A DNA stretch of 64,000 bases, taken from the NCBI RefSeq assembly GCF_965228705.1, contig NZ_OZ245832.1:1054001-1118000 (forward strand), written 5' to 3'. The notes under the pieces are model-generated. The model saw only the letters and a list, made by a program, of their open reading frames with translations, had not been told where the DNA came from and did no database searches. Numbering within the stretch: the stretch's first letter is position 1; every line of letters starts with the position of its first letter. Made by a program: the position numbers and the translations under genes. Of this stretch, positions 1-9,202 are shown piece after piece. Source of the stretch: Croceimicrobium sp965228705. GTDB lineage: Bacteria > Bacteroidota > Bacteroidia > Flavobacteriales > Schleiferiaceae.

Positions 1-2
1 AG

Positions 3-1625
3 AAGCTAAGAGAATTGCGATCTCTTCAACCTATTAAGACCTATCAAACACTTTTATTACGCAAGGATTTAGGCACCACTAAGGTGGTTGTTTCGGCCTT
101 TACCACCCAGGATGAAGCCAAGCGTCCTATTGCCTGGTTTCACTTTTTGGATTTGGGTCCTATTGAGGAAAGTAATCGTGCTCTGGTGGAAGCTGAATCG
201 CGCTTTAGACAGTATATCGAGAAGGCCTCGGATATATTCGTAACCCTGAGTAAAGAAGGTGTAATAGAATACATCTCCCCCAATATTCACCCTCTGGCGC
301 AGTACCGCCCGGCAGAATTAATGGGGCAAGCTCTTACCGATTTTATCCACCCGAAGGATTTGGTTAAAACCCGCCTCACTTTTGTAAAGGCTTATCGGAA
401 ATCGGAAAATGCCGGTCGTGCGGTATTTAGGTTAAAATCTAAGGATGGAGATTGGCTTTGGCTGGAGGCCAATGGTCGTTTTCAGGAAAGAGATGGCACA
501 TTAAAGGCCTTCATAAATATTCGCGATATCCGCAAGGAGCACGAGATTGAATCTCAATTGCGTAAACTTTCCTTGGTTGCGAATCGCACTTCCAATGGGG
601 TGCTTATCGTTAATAGTCGGCATGAAATAGAATGGCTTAACCAAAGCTTTAAACGCATGAGCGGCTACAGCCTGGAAGAAGCCAAAGGCCGCAAAATGGA
701 GGAACTTTTACATGGCCCGGCATCACTGAGCACCAATGAAGGACGATTAAATGATTTTCTCAATACCGGCAAACCCTTTCGCCTAGAGAATATCAATTAT
801 AAAAAGGATGGTACTGAGTATTGGGTGGAAAGCATTGTAACTCCGATTTACGATGAAGGTGGACGATTAGTTAATTACATTTCCATTGAATCGGACATTA
901 CCGAAAGGAAGCAGGAGGAATTGGATTTCCAGCGCAATTTGCAATTGATTTCCGAGCAAAACGAAAGGCTGCAAAGCTTTGCTCATATTGTATCTCATAA
1001 TTTCCGCTCGCATGGATCCAATATTCAGCAATTGATCCACGAGCTGAACGTAACCCAAGATCAATTACTTAGAGATGAATTGTACCGTTATCTCGAAGTA
1101 AGTGCAGAGGGCTTAATGCAAGCTTTAGATGAATTATCAAGCATCTTAGAAGTAGAATCGGCCTCTGAATTGCCTACCGAAGAATTAGAGGTACTCACCT
1201 ATTGTGAACGAGTTCGACAAATCCTCTCCCGCCCTACCATGGAGATTAATGCCGAATTACAATTTGATATTCCACAGGGGTTTCAGCTGAAGTTTTATCC
1301 TGCCTATTTAGAGAGTGTGCTTTTTAACCTGGTGAGTAATGCCCTTCGATATCACGATCCAGAAAAAGATCCATGGGTAAAAGTTTGGGTTGAAGAAACA
1401 GAAAATAACAAGCACCTCTATGTTTCAGACAATGGATTGGGTATTGATTTAGAAAAGTATGGCGATCAACTCTTTAAGTTTAAGCGCAGTTTCCATAATC
1501 ATCCAGATAGCTCTGGAATTGGGCTCTATCTGATTCGTAGTCAAATAGAAAGCCTGGGAGGTGAAATCACCGTTCAAAGTATTGTCGGCAAAGGCACCAC
1601 CTTTAAAGTAAGCTTGCCAAAATAG
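3..1625 (+). CDS. PAS-domain sensor histidine kinase (5' partial)
   Basis: The reading frame is open to the left window edge, so the true start lies upstream; the first possible start inside is a TTG at 15. Numbering from there, two PAS/PAC sensor modules lie at about 60-175 and 185-300, followed by a short helix. The phosphoacceptor region contains IVSHNFRSH near residue 329, the variant H-box common in Bacteroidota kinases. The ATPase domain follows with N-box NLVSNALRYHD (about 437), G1 SDNGLGI (about 470) and G2 SSGIGLYLI (about 498). No membrane segment is visible in this part, so it looks cytoplasmic or has its anchor upstream. No response regulator is adjacent, so the partner is unknown. 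Confidence 0.93.
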   Translation, partial: KLRELRSLQPIKTYQTLLLRKDLGTTKVVVSAFTTQDEAKRPIAWFHFLDLGPIEESNRALVEAESRFRQYIEKASDIFVTLSKEGVIEYISPNIHPLAQYRPAELMGQALTDFIHPKDLVKTRLTFVKAYRKSENAGRAVFRLKSKDGDWLWLEANGRFQERDGTLKAFINIRDIRKEHEIESQLRKLSLVANRTSNGVLIVNSRHEIEWLNQSFKRMSGYSLEEAKGRKMEELLHGPASLSTNEGRLNDFLNTGKPFRLENINYKKDGTEYWVESIVTPIYDEGGRLVNYISIESDITERKQEELDFQRNLQLISEQNERLQSFAHIVSHNFRSHGSNIQQLIHELNVTQDQLLRDELYRYLEVSAEGLMQALDELSSILEVESASELPTEELEVLTYCERVRQILSRPTMEINAELQFDIPQGFQLKFYPAYLESVLFNLVSNALRYHDPEKDPWVKVWVEETENNKHLYVSDNGLGIDLEKYGDQLFKFKRSFHNHPDSSGIGLYLIRSQIESLGGEITVQSIVGKGTTFKVSLPK

Positions 1626-1682
1626 CGGGAAATATTGGAGGATGCCCTGCATAAAACGTACCTTTAACCAAAGATTTTTTTT

Positions 1683-2147
1683 GTGAAGAAAGTATTGATG
1701 GTATGCCTGGGAAACATTTGTCGCTCCCCTCTGGCAGAAGGATTATTACGCTCGAAAGTCAATCCCGAAGAAGTGGAAGTAGACTCGGCTGGAACGGCGG
1801 CTTACCATGTTGGTGAAGCTCCAGATATCCGCACCATAATGACTGGTCGAAAGCACGGAATCAATCTCTCAAATCTTGTTGGTCGTCAGTTCAAAACTGT
1901 TGATTTTGATTACTTTGACCGTATCTATGTAATGGATCACTCTAACTTAAATAATGTTTTAAATATGGCTCGAAATGAGGCTGACCGCGCTAAGGTTGAC
2001 CTTATTTTAAATGAGATTAAAGCCGGTTCTAATCAGGATGTTCCCGATCCCTATTACGGAGGGGATGAAGGCTTTGAACAGGTCTATCGATTATTGGATG
2101 CTGCTACAGATACGATCGTAGAAAAATTGAAGGATGGAAGAATCTAA
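1683..2147 (+). CDS. Low-molecular-weight protein tyrosine phosphatase
   Basis: A 154-residue cytoplasmic phosphatase of the LMW-PTP family. The P-loop VCLGNICRSP (residues 7-16) carries the C-x5-R nucleophile and phosphate-binding arginine, and VPDPYYGG near 119-126 carries the general-acid aspartate. The length is normal for the family. It starts with GTG; no better upstream codon exists. Its last 14 bases overlap the start of the RsmI-like methylase gene, so the two are probably co-transcribed, an arrangement I recall as common in Bacteroidota. The substrate cannot be told from sequence. Confidence 0.93.
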   Translation: MKKVLMVCLGNICRSPLAEGLLRSKVNPEEVEVDSAGTAAYHVGEAPDIRTIMTGRKHGINLSNLVGRQFKTVDFDYFDRIYVMDHSNLNNVLNMARNEADRAKVDLILNEIKAGSNQDVPDPYYGGDEGFEQVYRLLDAATDTIVEKLKDGRI

Positions 2148-2859
2148 TAATCCCAAGGGAAAGCTCTATTTAATTCCTTCCTTAATGGGTGAAATTGAGC
2201 CCTTGGAAGTCCTGCCTTTATCGGTTAAGAAAGTAATAGACCTCTGCGATCATTTCATTGTAGAAAATGAAAAATCGGCGCGAGCTTTTATTAAGCGGGT
2301 GCTTCCCTCCAAGCATCAACCCGACCTCGTACTTTATACCACCAATAAGTTTTCAGATCCGGCTGATTATCCTTCCTACCTGGAAGCAGCACGCAATGGA
2401 GAGCATATTGGATTGATCTCTGAAGCTGGGGCACCGGGCATTGCAGATCCGGGCGCAGAAATCATTAGCCTTGCTCATAATGAAGGCATTCGGGTAGTTC
2501 CCTTAGTGGGGCCCTCCTCTATTTTCATGGCGATGATGGCCAGTGGCATGAATGGCCAAAGCTTTGCCTTTAACGGCTATTTACCTATTGATAATCAGGA
2601 GCGTAAAAAGCAAATCAAAAATTTAGAAAACCTGAGTCGAAAAACCGGGCAAAGCCAAATTTTCATGGAGACTCCTTATCGAAATGATAAGCTCATGAAG
2701 GATTTAATTAGCATTTGTCATCCCGATACCCGACTCTGTGTAGCTAGAGAAGTCACTACATTAGAAGAGTATATCCGCACTCAACCTATTTCTTGGTGGA
2801 AGAACAATTTACCGGAATTGGAAAAACGTCCAGCGATTTTCATTCTTAGTGTAGAGTAA
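2134..2859 (+). CDS. rsmI: RsmI-like SAM-dependent methyltransferase (tetrapyrrole methylase fold)
   Basis: A 241-residue protein of the tetrapyrrole-methylase superfamily. ISEAGAPGIADPG (about 88-100) is the RsmI signature and VPLVGPSS (about 121-128) is the second conserved loop. RsmI proper 2'-O-methylates C1402 of 16S rRNA. This member lacks the canonical TPIGNL opening (it has IPSLMGE) and belongs to a Bacteroidota subgroup annotated only as SAM-dependent methyltransferase, so rRNA specificity is inferred. It overlaps the phosphatase gene by 14 bases. The downstream side is a convergent intergenic region with an inverted repeat. Confidence 0.8.
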   Translation: MEESNNPKGKLYLIPSLMGEIEPLEVLPLSVKKVIDLCDHFIVENEKSARAFIKRVLPSKHQPDLVLYTTNKFSDPADYPSYLEAARNGEHIGLISEAGAPGIADPGAEIISLAHNEGIRVVPLVGPSSIFMAMMASGMNGQSFAFNGYLPIDNQERKKQIKNLENLSRKTGQSQIFMETPYRNDKLMKDLISICHPDTRLCVAREVTTLEEYIRTQPISWWKNNLPELEKRPAIFILSVE

Positions 2860-2863
2860 ATTA

Positions 2864-3093
2864 TGGATCGAATTGCAAATTCACTTTGCTTCAACACAGA
2901 GACCGAGAGGTAAAGAGGTACACAGAGAATATTTGGAAGTGGAATAATTTGGTTTTCAATCGTATTTCACAAACGACCAACTACTAGCTACCATCTACCC
3001 CTGCGGCCAATACACTCTTCCTTGTCCACCATCCAATCTACCGTCTAAAGTCTACCGTCTAAATTCTCTGAATCGAATTTGCAATTCGATCCA
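2864..3093. repeat. 19-bp inverted repeat flanking a repeat-rich intergenic segment
   Basis: Between the convergent ends of the RsmI-like gene and glyA, a perfect 19-bp arm at 2864-2882 (core GGATCGAATTGCAAATTC) is repeated in reverse complement at 3075-3093. The roughly 190 bp between them has low coding character. It holds short tandem copies of CTACCGTCTAAA near 3038-3064. A 15-nt unit AACGACCAACTACTA at 2972-2986 recurs at 3101-3115, just outside the right arm. Similar non-coding filler is known to recur in Bacteroidota genomes; whether this is an element or a long hairpin is not decidable here. Confidence 0.7.
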
Positions 3094-3123
3094 GCTTACC
3101 AACGACCAACTACTAAATACTTT

Positions 3124-4398
3124 CTACCAATTAAACAAGGGATATCCCTCCATCATCTCATTCACCTCCTGGGCAACAGCTTCCAGATTCGCTTCGTCTT
3201 CAAAATTGCTGATTACGCGATCGATAAGCTCCGCTACTTTTTCCATATCCGCTTCTTTCAGCCCACGAGTAGTGATTGCAGGCGTTCCTAAGCGAATACC
3301 GCTGGTTACGAAGGGAGATTTATCATCGAAAGGCACCATGTTCTTATTCACGGTGATATCGGCTTTTACCAGTGCATTTTCAGCCTGCTTACCGCTGATG
3401 TTTTTATTGCGGAGGTCAATCAGCATACTGTGATTGTCGGTACCACCGGATATAATCTGGTAATCGCGGGCTACGAGAGCAGCAGCCAGGGCCTTAGCAT
3501 TCTTTTGTACCTGTAGGGTATAATGCATAAACTCATCCTCGAGGGCTTCACCAAAAGCTACCGCCTTAGCGGCAATCACATGCTCCAAAGGACCACCTTG
3601 AGTACCGGGGAAAACCGCAGCATTCAAAATTTGACTCATCATCTTCACCTGACCTTTAGGTGTTTTTTCGCCCCAGGGGTTTTCGAAATCTTTACCCATT
3701 AAGATCATTCCACCGCGAGGACCACGTAAAGTTTTATGAGTGGTAGTGGTTACAATATGACAATGGGGAATCGGATCACTAAGCAGACCTTTGGCGATTA
3801 AGCCCGCAGGATGTGAGATATCTGCTAGAAGCAAGGCCCCTACGCTATCGGCGATTTCCCGGAAACGGGCAAAATCCAAATCACGGCTATAGGCGCTATA
3901 GCCAGCAATAATCAATTTAGGTTGTTCCTTAGCGGCGATTTCAGCGATGGTATCGTAATTCAATCGACCGGTTTCCTTTTCCACTCCGTAAAAACAAGTT
4001 TGAAAAGTTTTGCCACTAAAGTTTACTGGTGAACCATGGGTAAGGTGACCACCATGCGAAAGATCAAAGCCCATAATTTTATCACCAGGCTTCAAACAGG
4101 CTAAATAAACAGCTGCATTAGCCTGAGAACCGGAATGTGGCTGCACATTGGCATATTCTGCACCAAACAATTGTTTAGCTCTTTCAATAGCAATGGTCTC
4201 TACTTCATCGACCACCTCACAGCCACCGTAATAACGTTTACCTGGAAAACCTTCGGCATATTTATTAGTTAGAACCGAGCCCATGGCCTGCATTACCTGG
4301 TCACTAACAAAGTTTTCTGAAGCAATTAATTCGATGCCTTCCGTTTGACGTTCACGTTCTTGTTGGATGAGATCGAAGATTAGAGAATCCTTATACAT
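3124..4398 (-). CDS. glyA: Serine hydroxymethyltransferase
   Basis: A 424-residue PLP enzyme that interconverts serine plus tetrahydrofolate with glycine plus methylene-tetrahydrofolate in the cytoplasm, feeding one-carbon metabolism. Diagnostic segments are ELIASENFVS near the N-terminus, HSGSQANAAVY (about 97-107), the substrate loop SHGGHLTHG, and the PLP-lysine motif TTTTHKTLRGPRGG near 221-234. The length matches bacterial GlyA. The ATG start at 4398 faces the fumarylacetoacetase gene across a 70-bp divergent promoter region. Confidence 0.98.
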   Translation of the reverse strand: MYKDSLIFDLIQQERERQTEGIELIASENFVSDQVMQAMGSVLTNKYAEGFPGKRYYGGCEVVDEVETIAIERAKQLFGAEYANVQPHSGSQANAAVYLACLKPGDKIMGFDLSHGGHLTHGSPVNFSGKTFQTCFYGVEKETGRLNYDTIAEIAAKEQPKLIIAGYSAYSRDLDFARFREIADSVGALLLADISHPAGLIAKGLLSDPIPHCHIVTTTTHKTLRGPRGGMILMGKDFENPWGEKTPKGQVKMMSQILNAAVFPGTQGGPLEHVIAAKAVAFGEALEDEFMHYTLQVQKNAKALAAALVARDYQIISGGTDNHSMLIDLRNKNISGKQAENALVKADITVNKNMVPFDDKSPFVTSGIRLGTPAITTRGLKEADMEKVAELIDRVISNFEDEANLEAVAQEVNEMMEGYPLFNW

Positions 4399-4468
4399 AC
4401 CTTAAGTTTTGACGCTAATTTTTCTGCGGTGATGAATCTTAGTAATATTGCCCAAAATTAATCCAAAT

Positions 4469-5746
4469 ATGCTCACAGCAAACGACCCGTCGCGTAAGTC
4501 TTGGATTGAAGTTCCAGCAGGCAGCGACTTTCCTATACAAAACCTTCCCTTTGGCGTTTTTTTGGCGAATGATGATCACGTTTCCATCGGTAGTCGTATC
4601 GGGAATACCGCAATTGATTTAGCCGCTCTTCATCAATTAGGCTATTTCGAAGGAATCTCATTACCCGAAGATGTTTTCTTGCAAGACACCTTAAACGATT
4701 TTATCACCCTTGGTAAACCTACCATCCGCCAGGTACGCAATCGTTTAGCCGAAATTTTTGATGCTAATAATGATCAATTGCAATCCAAAGCCGAGCAACG
4801 TGAAGTAGTGCTTTTCCCGGTAGAGGAATTGCAAATGTTGATGCCGGTATTCATTCAGGATTACACCGATTTTTATTCCAGTCGTGAGCATGCCACTAAT
4901 GTGGGAATCATGTTCCGTGGCAAAGAAAATGCCTTGATGCCCAACTGGTTGCATTTACCGGTAGGATATCATGGGCGTAGTTCTTCCATTATTGTTTCGG
5001 GCGAGAATATTCATCGCCCCATGGGTCAGATGTTAGCTCCCGGAGCCGAAGCCCCGGTATTTGGTCCTTCTAAAGCAATGGACTTCGAATTAGAAATGGG
5101 TTTCATTACCACTGATGGTAAGCCTTTAGGCGATCGTATCAGCACCGGTGAAGCCGAAGATTACCTTTTTGGAATGGTGATCTTTAATGATTGGAGTGCT
5201 CGCGATTTACAACGTTGGGAATACGTGCCCTTAGGCCCCTTCTTAGGTAAGAACTTCGGATCTTCTATATCTCCCTGGGTGGTAACTTTTGATGCTTTGG
5301 AGCCTTATCGTACCGCTCGCCCCAAGCAAGAAGAGCCCAAACCTCTTCCCTATTTAGAATGTGCTCCCAATACTTCCTATGATATCAAATTGGAAGTGTA
5401 TTTACAGCCAGAGGGTGGTGAAGAAAACCTGATTTCGGAAAGTAATCACAAGTATTTATACTGGACCATGGTGCAGCAGTTGGCCCATCACACGGTAAAC
5501 GGTTGTAATATTAATGCCGGAGATTTAATGGCCAGTGGAACCATATCTGGACCAGAGCCTAAAAATTATGGTTCAATGCTCGAATTAAGCTGGAAGGGTG
5601 ATAAGCCTTTAAAGTTGAGCGATGGCAGCGAACGTAAATACCTTTTGGATGGTGATACGGTTATCATGAAAGCCTTCTGCGACAACGGAACCCAGCGTAT
5701 TGGCTTTGGTGAGGTACGCAGTAAAATCCTTCCCGCAAAAGCATAG
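4469..5746 (+). CDS. fahA: Fumarylacetoacetase (tyrosine catabolism)
   Basis: Hydrolyses fumarylacetoacetate to fumarate and acetoacetate, the last step of tyrosine/homogentisate breakdown. SDFPIQNLPFGVF marks the SH3-like N-terminal domain. FYSSREHATNVG carries the catalytic histidine, DFELEMGF two metal-binding glutamates, and NDWSARDLQRWEYVPLG plus PFLGKNFG the remaining Mg/Ca and active-site residues. I chose the ATG at 4469 (MLTANDPSRKSW) because it matches the usual family start; an in-frame TTG at 4448 would add seven residues. No other tyrosine-degradation gene is adjacent. A strong hairpin terminator follows. Confidence 0.96.
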   Translation: MLTANDPSRKSWIEVPAGSDFPIQNLPFGVFLANDDHVSIGSRIGNTAIDLAALHQLGYFEGISLPEDVFLQDTLNDFITLGKPTIRQVRNRLAEIFDANNDQLQSKAEQREVVLFPVEELQMLMPVFIQDYTDFYSSREHATNVGIMFRGKENALMPNWLHLPVGYHGRSSSIIVSGENIHRPMGQMLAPGAEAPVFGPSKAMDFELEMGFITTDGKPLGDRISTGEAEDYLFGMVIFNDWSARDLQRWEYVPLGPFLGKNFGSSISPWVVTFDALEPYRTARPKQEEPKPLPYLECAPNTSYDIKLEVYLQPEGGEENLISESNHKYLYWTMVQQLAHHTVNGCNINAGDLMASGTISGPEPKNYGSMLELSWKGDKPLKLSDGSERKYLLDGDTVIMKAFCDNGTQRIGFGEVRSKILPAKA

Positions 5747-5770
5747 TATTGTAAAAAATACACTAAGTAT

Positions 5771-5800
5771 AGAGGCGCTTTGAGCGCCTCTTTTTATTTT
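5771..5800 (+). terminator. Rho-independent terminator after fahA
   Basis: A perfect 9-bp stem AGAGGCGCT (5771-5779) / AGCGCCTCT (5783-5791) with a 3-nt loop is followed by a T-rich run. It lies 25 bases after the fahA stop and before the amylase start at 5826. Confidence 0.92.
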
Positions 5801-5825
5801 TGGTATTTGCCCAAATATCAAGGAT

Positions 5826-7214
5826 TTGAAAGTTTTTAAATATCTAAGTCTGGCTGCATGCCTCAGCCTCATTGCCTGTTCAAAGGATGAAGACCATATC
5901 ACTTCAAATGTAACCCTTCCCGACCCTGAACCGGTAGATGACGGTTTTTATGGTCAGCCATTCAGGGGTATGCCCAGCGATGTAAATGATCTGGTTTTAT
6001 ATGAGGTAAATATTCGTGCCTTTTCGGCGGATGGCGATTTAGACGGAGTTACCGCGCAATTGGATAGTATTCAAAAAATGGGGGTTAATGTGGTGTGGCT
6101 CATGCCCATTTATCCGGTTGGGCAGGTGAATAGTATTAACTCTCCCTATTGCGTACGCGACTATACTGGTGTAGCCAGTGAATATGGCAACTTAGACGAT
6201 TTACGGGAATTAGTGGATGCCGCGCATCAAAGAGGGATGTCAGTAATTCTCGATTATGTCGCTAATCATACTTCTTGGGATCATCCCTGGATCACGGAGT
6301 ATCCGGATTGGTATACCCAGGATGGCAATGGCAATATTGTGATTCCTCCGGGTACCAATTGGCAGGATGTGGCCGACCTCAATTTTGAAGTCGACTCCAT
6401 GCAATTGGCTCAAATAGAAAGTTTAAAATACTGGATTCGGGAGGCTAATATTGATGGGTTCCGCTGCGATTATGCCAATGGGGTTCCCTTCGAGTTTTGG
6501 CAAAGAGCCATTGACTCCTTAGAGGCTTATCACCGCACTAATCTTTTAATGCTGGCCGAGGGCGATCGCTTTAATCATCTCATTGCCGGATTTGATCTGC
6601 GCTTTAGCTGGGCCGCTTATGCTAAATTAAAGGAGGTATTTGCCGATGGGCATGCGGCAAGTGAACTCAGCACTATGCATCAAAACGAATACAATGTAAT
6701 TGTAGGCAATCAAGGGGTTTTACGCTTTACGACCAATCATGATGAATCTGCCTGGGATGACACTCCGGTGCAGCTCTTTGGCAGTCAACAAAGTGCGGTA
6801 GCAGCCATGGTAGCCACCGCTTATTTAGGAGGAGTGCCACTCATTTATAGCAGTCAGGAAGTAGGTCGCGATCGAACCCTGCCCTTTTTCAGTAATGATC
6901 TTATAAACTGGAGCGCTAATCCCGAAGTGAAAAAGCAGTATCAGCAGTTTATGCAGATTTATGCTAATGAAGCCGCGGCTAAGGTACAAACGATTACGGA
7001 TTACAGCTCCCAGGATGTATTGGCTTTTACCAAGACTAAGGATGGCGAAGAATTGCTGGTGCTGGTTAACTGCCGTAATAATTCGGTGAGCTATAATGTG
7101 GATCCTGGCTTAAGCGCTGGCAATTGGACCGACCTTATGCATGGACAAAGCGTACAGCTTAATTCTACTTTGAACTTAAATGCTGGCGCCTATTTTATTT
7201 ATAAGCGGAATTAA
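5826..7214 (+). CDS. Alpha-amylase family (GH13) lipoprotein
   Basis: A 462-residue glycoside hydrolase acting on alpha-glucans. The N-terminus is a lipoprotein signal with lipobox LIAC at about 15-18, so it is membrane-anchored and probably surface-exposed. The four GH13 regions are intact: DYVANHTSW (I), GFRCDYANG with the nucleophile Asp (II), MLAEGD with the acid/base Glu (III) and FTTNHDES with the third Asp (IV). A small beta-sandwich domain ends the protein. The start is TTG, directly before the charged n-region MKVFK. It stands alone, without SusC/SusD genes, and its 3' end overlaps the convergent next gene by 20 bases. Confidence 0.95.
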   Translation: MKVFKYLSLAACLSLIACSKDEDHITSNVTLPDPEPVDDGFYGQPFRGMPSDVNDLVLYEVNIRAFSADGDLDGVTAQLDSIQKMGVNVVWLMPIYPVGQVNSINSPYCVRDYTGVASEYGNLDDLRELVDAAHQRGMSVILDYVANHTSWDHPWITEYPDWYTQDGNGNIVIPPGTNWQDVADLNFEVDSMQLAQIESLKYWIREANIDGFRCDYANGVPFEFWQRAIDSLEAYHRTNLLMLAEGDRFNHLIAGFDLRFSWAAYAKLKEVFADGHAASELSTMHQNEYNVIVGNQGVLRFTTNHDESAWDDTPVQLFGSQQSAVAAMVATAYLGGVPLIYSSQEVGRDRTLPFFSNDLINWSANPEVKKQYQQFMQIYANEAAAKVQTITDYSSQDVLAFTKTKDGEELLVLVNCRNNSVSYNVDPGLSAGNWTDLMHGQSVQLNSTLNLNAGAYFIYKRN

Positions 7215-8217
7215 AGCGGGCGATACGTCCTTTGGGACCGCTCAACCATTGCCCCTGGCAAGTATAAAAACCTTCGGAACTATACTGCCAGTTCCTACCA
7301 TTATCAAAAGAATAGGCCATTCCAAAGCGCGAGCATAGCACGATATGCGATCCTTGCCATTGTACACAAGACCAATAGCGTTGACTTAAGGATTTAGGAA
7401 ATGGACAGGCTTCCCAGCTTTTTCCGGTATTTGTAGACCAGAGTAAACTTTGATTGGATAAAGAATCTGCACGGTAATCTCCTCCACTAATTATGAGGGT
7501 ATCAGAGTTTTTCGCATGAATACTAAAAGCTCCCTTAGTTGCTTCTCCATCATTCATGGCTAAAATCGCTTTAAGCGACTGCCCTTTATGATTACCCAAA
7601 ATCCGAGCTTGGGCACCTCCCAATACGATGGCCCATGAATCTTGATCAAAACAATGTAGGCAGGTACCGGAAGCGGCAAAACCGCCCTGCTTTGGACTTA
7701 CTTTTAATTCGGGGATAGTATCCCATCTCTGCCAGCTTTTACCGCCATCCTTGGTTTCGATAATGGTAATATGAGATTCCTGCGCATCCGCGAAAGCTAA
7801 ACCCCTATGGGTATCCCAAAAATCAAAAGCATCGAAAAAAATACCGGGACTATCGTCTCTAAAGCATTCTTGCCAGCTCTGCCCTGCATCTTCGGTTCGC
7901 AATATTAATGCTGGTGAACCCGCACTGAGAATGATGGCGGTGGAGTCGTCCATTGCTTCGATATCTCGCCATAAAACTCCTTCATAGCCTTTGGGACTGC
8001 GATTCTTCCATTGATTCGGCAGGCTGAAATACCAGACCTGGGACTGATCGCTAGCCAGCCATGTGCTACTATCATTTATCGGCGACAAGGCACGGAAATT
8101 ATTGCTGGAATCCGGACATTGAAATAAGGTCAATTCATCACTTTGACTCTTCAGGCTTAAAGCCGAAAAACTAATGAGTAAAAGGAATAAGGTGCTACTA
8201 GTATGGATCGTCTTCAT
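7195..8217 (-). CDS. Exported Ycf48/BNR-like beta-propeller protein
   Basis: A secreted protein of about 340 residues with an N-terminal signal peptide (hydrophobic TLFLLLISFSALSL). The rest has propeller-type repeats with recurring motifs such as TEDAGQSW, TKDGGKSWQRW, STNTGKSW and FDNGRNWQ. These are BNR/Asp-box-like turns seen in Ycf48/YCF48-related proteins and sialidases. No sialidase active site is evident, so a binding or assembly role is more likely than catalysis. The ATG at 8217 is preferred over the in-frame TTG at 8229. It is convergent with, and overlaps by 20 bases, the amylase gene. Confidence 0.85.
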   Translation of the reverse strand: MKTIHTSSTLFLLLISFSALSLKSQSDELTLFQCPDSSNNFRALSPINDSSTWLASDQSQVWYFSLPNQWKNRSPKGYEGVLWRDIEAMDDSTAIILSAGSPALILRTEDAGQSWQECFRDDSPGIFFDAFDFWDTHRGLAFADAQESHITIIETKDGGKSWQRWDTIPELKVSPKQGGFAASGTCLHCFDQDSWAIVLGGAQARILGNHKGQSLKAILAMNDGEATKGAFSIHAKNSDTLIISGGDYRADSLSNQSLLWSTNTGKSWEACPFPKSLSQRYWSCVQWQGSHIVLCSRFGMAYSFDNGRNWQYSSEGFYTCQGQWLSGPKGRIARFNSAYK

Positions 8218-8222
8218 AGAGA

Positions 8223-8266
8223 TTTGCAAGAAAAAGAATTTCTTTGTACTTTCGATGTTGCAACAT
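8223..8266 (+). promoter_or_regulatory. Pirin promoter with 12-bp palindromic operator
   Basis: A Bacteroidota-type promoter is visible: -33 TTTG at 8223-8226, a 20-nt spacer, and -7 TACTTTCG at 8247-8254 (one base off TAnnTTTG). The perfect palindrome ATGTTGCAACAT (8255-8266) abuts the -7 box and would cover the transcription start, as a repressor site would. The same half-sites occur before the extradiol dioxygenase gene at 40863. Confidence 0.7.
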
Positions 8267-8275
8267 TGAAATAAT

Positions 8276-9154
8276 ATGAAACGAAGTAAATTTTTAAAAT
8301 CCAGTGTTTTAGGTCTTGCCTCCTTGTCTATGATTCGCTTAAAAGCGGAAGACGAGACCCTTGAAAAATCCGCTAACTTACTAGACCCGAACCTGGGCTT
8401 TAATCATTTACCCAATCCAAAAACATACCCCATGAAAAACTCACTTTTAATTAAAGCCGATTCCCGCGGTCATGCAAACCATGGCTGGTTGGATACCAAT
8501 CATACCTTCAGTTTCGCCAATTACTACAATCCTGAGCGCATGCATTTTGGCGTTTTAAGGGTTATTAATGACGATTATATCGCCGCTGGAGCAGGATTCG
8601 GAACGCATCCCCATGAAAACATGGAAATCATTACCATACCCTTTGAAGGCGATTTGGAACATAAAGATTCCATGGGTCATAAGGAGGTAATTAAGCATGG
8701 TGATGTGCAGGTAATGAGTGCTGGTACCGGCATTTACCACAGCGAATACAATGCGAATAAAGACAAAGCCGTAAAGCTTTTCCAAATCTGGGTTTTCCCC
8801 GATAAACGTAATGTAGAACCTCGCTATGATCAGATTACTCTGGATACGAGTAAAATGGCAAATCAGTTTATGCAAATCTTATCTCCCAATCCCGAGGATG
8901 AAGGGGTTTGGATTCACCAAAATGCCTGGTTTGATATGGGTGATTTTGAAGCTGGCAAAAAGGTGAGTCACAAACTACGCGCTCCTCAGGGCAATGGTAT
9001 TTATGCCATGGTAGTAGATGGGAAATTCAAGGTGAACGGTCAGGAGTTGGAATACCGCGATGGCCTGGGCCTTTGGGAAATTAGCGAGCTCGAGATTGAA
9101 ACGCTTGAGAAAGGTCGACTCCTATTAATGGAAGTCCCCATGCAATTGAACTAA
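8276..9154 (+). CDS. Pirin-family cupin with N-terminal signal-like extension
   Basis: A 292-residue pirin, a bicupin with a metal-binding N-terminal cupin; some members have quercetinase activity, others are regulatory. The canonical pirin core begins near residue 52 (MKNSLLIKADSRG). The iron ligands sit in THPHENMEI and in SAGTGIYHSEYN. The first 25 residues are extra: MKRSKFLKSSVLGLASLS resembles a Tat leader with the second arginine changed to serine, so export is possible but unproven. It is preceded by a palindromic operator and followed by a bidirectional hairpin. Confidence 0.93.
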   Translation: MKRSKFLKSSVLGLASLSMIRLKAEDETLEKSANLLDPNLGFNHLPNPKTYPMKNSLLIKADSRGHANHGWLDTNHTFSFANYYNPERMHFGVLRVINDDYIAAGAGFGTHPHENMEIITIPFEGDLEHKDSMGHKEVIKHGDVQVMSAGTGIYHSEYNANKDKAVKLFQIWVFPDKRNVEPRYDQITLDTSKMANQFMQILSPNPEDEGVWIHQNAWFDMGDFEAGKKVSHKLRAPQGNGIYAMVVDGKFKVNGQELEYRDGLGLWEISELEIETLEKGRLLLMEVPMQLN

Positions 9155-9185
9155 AAAAAAGGCACCTCATTGGGTGCCTTTTTTA
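9153..9185. terminator. Bidirectional terminator between pirin and proA
   Basis: A perfect 12-bp stem AAAAAAGGCACC (9155-9166) / GGTGCCTTTTTT (9173-9184) with a 6-nt loop. The A-run and T-run on the two sides make it work for both convergent genes. Confidence 0.93.
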
Positions 9186-9202
9186 ATGGTATCAAGTAAA
9201 GC

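Noticed and set aside
3079..3433. Plus-strand ORFs opposite the glyA 3' end
   Set aside because: They lie antisense to a strongly conserved enzyme and have no family signal or start context.
5609..5902. Minus-strand 97-residue ORF across the fahA end and amylase start
   Set aside because: It spans the fahA terminator and two confident genes on the other strand; composition is that of an antisense shadow.
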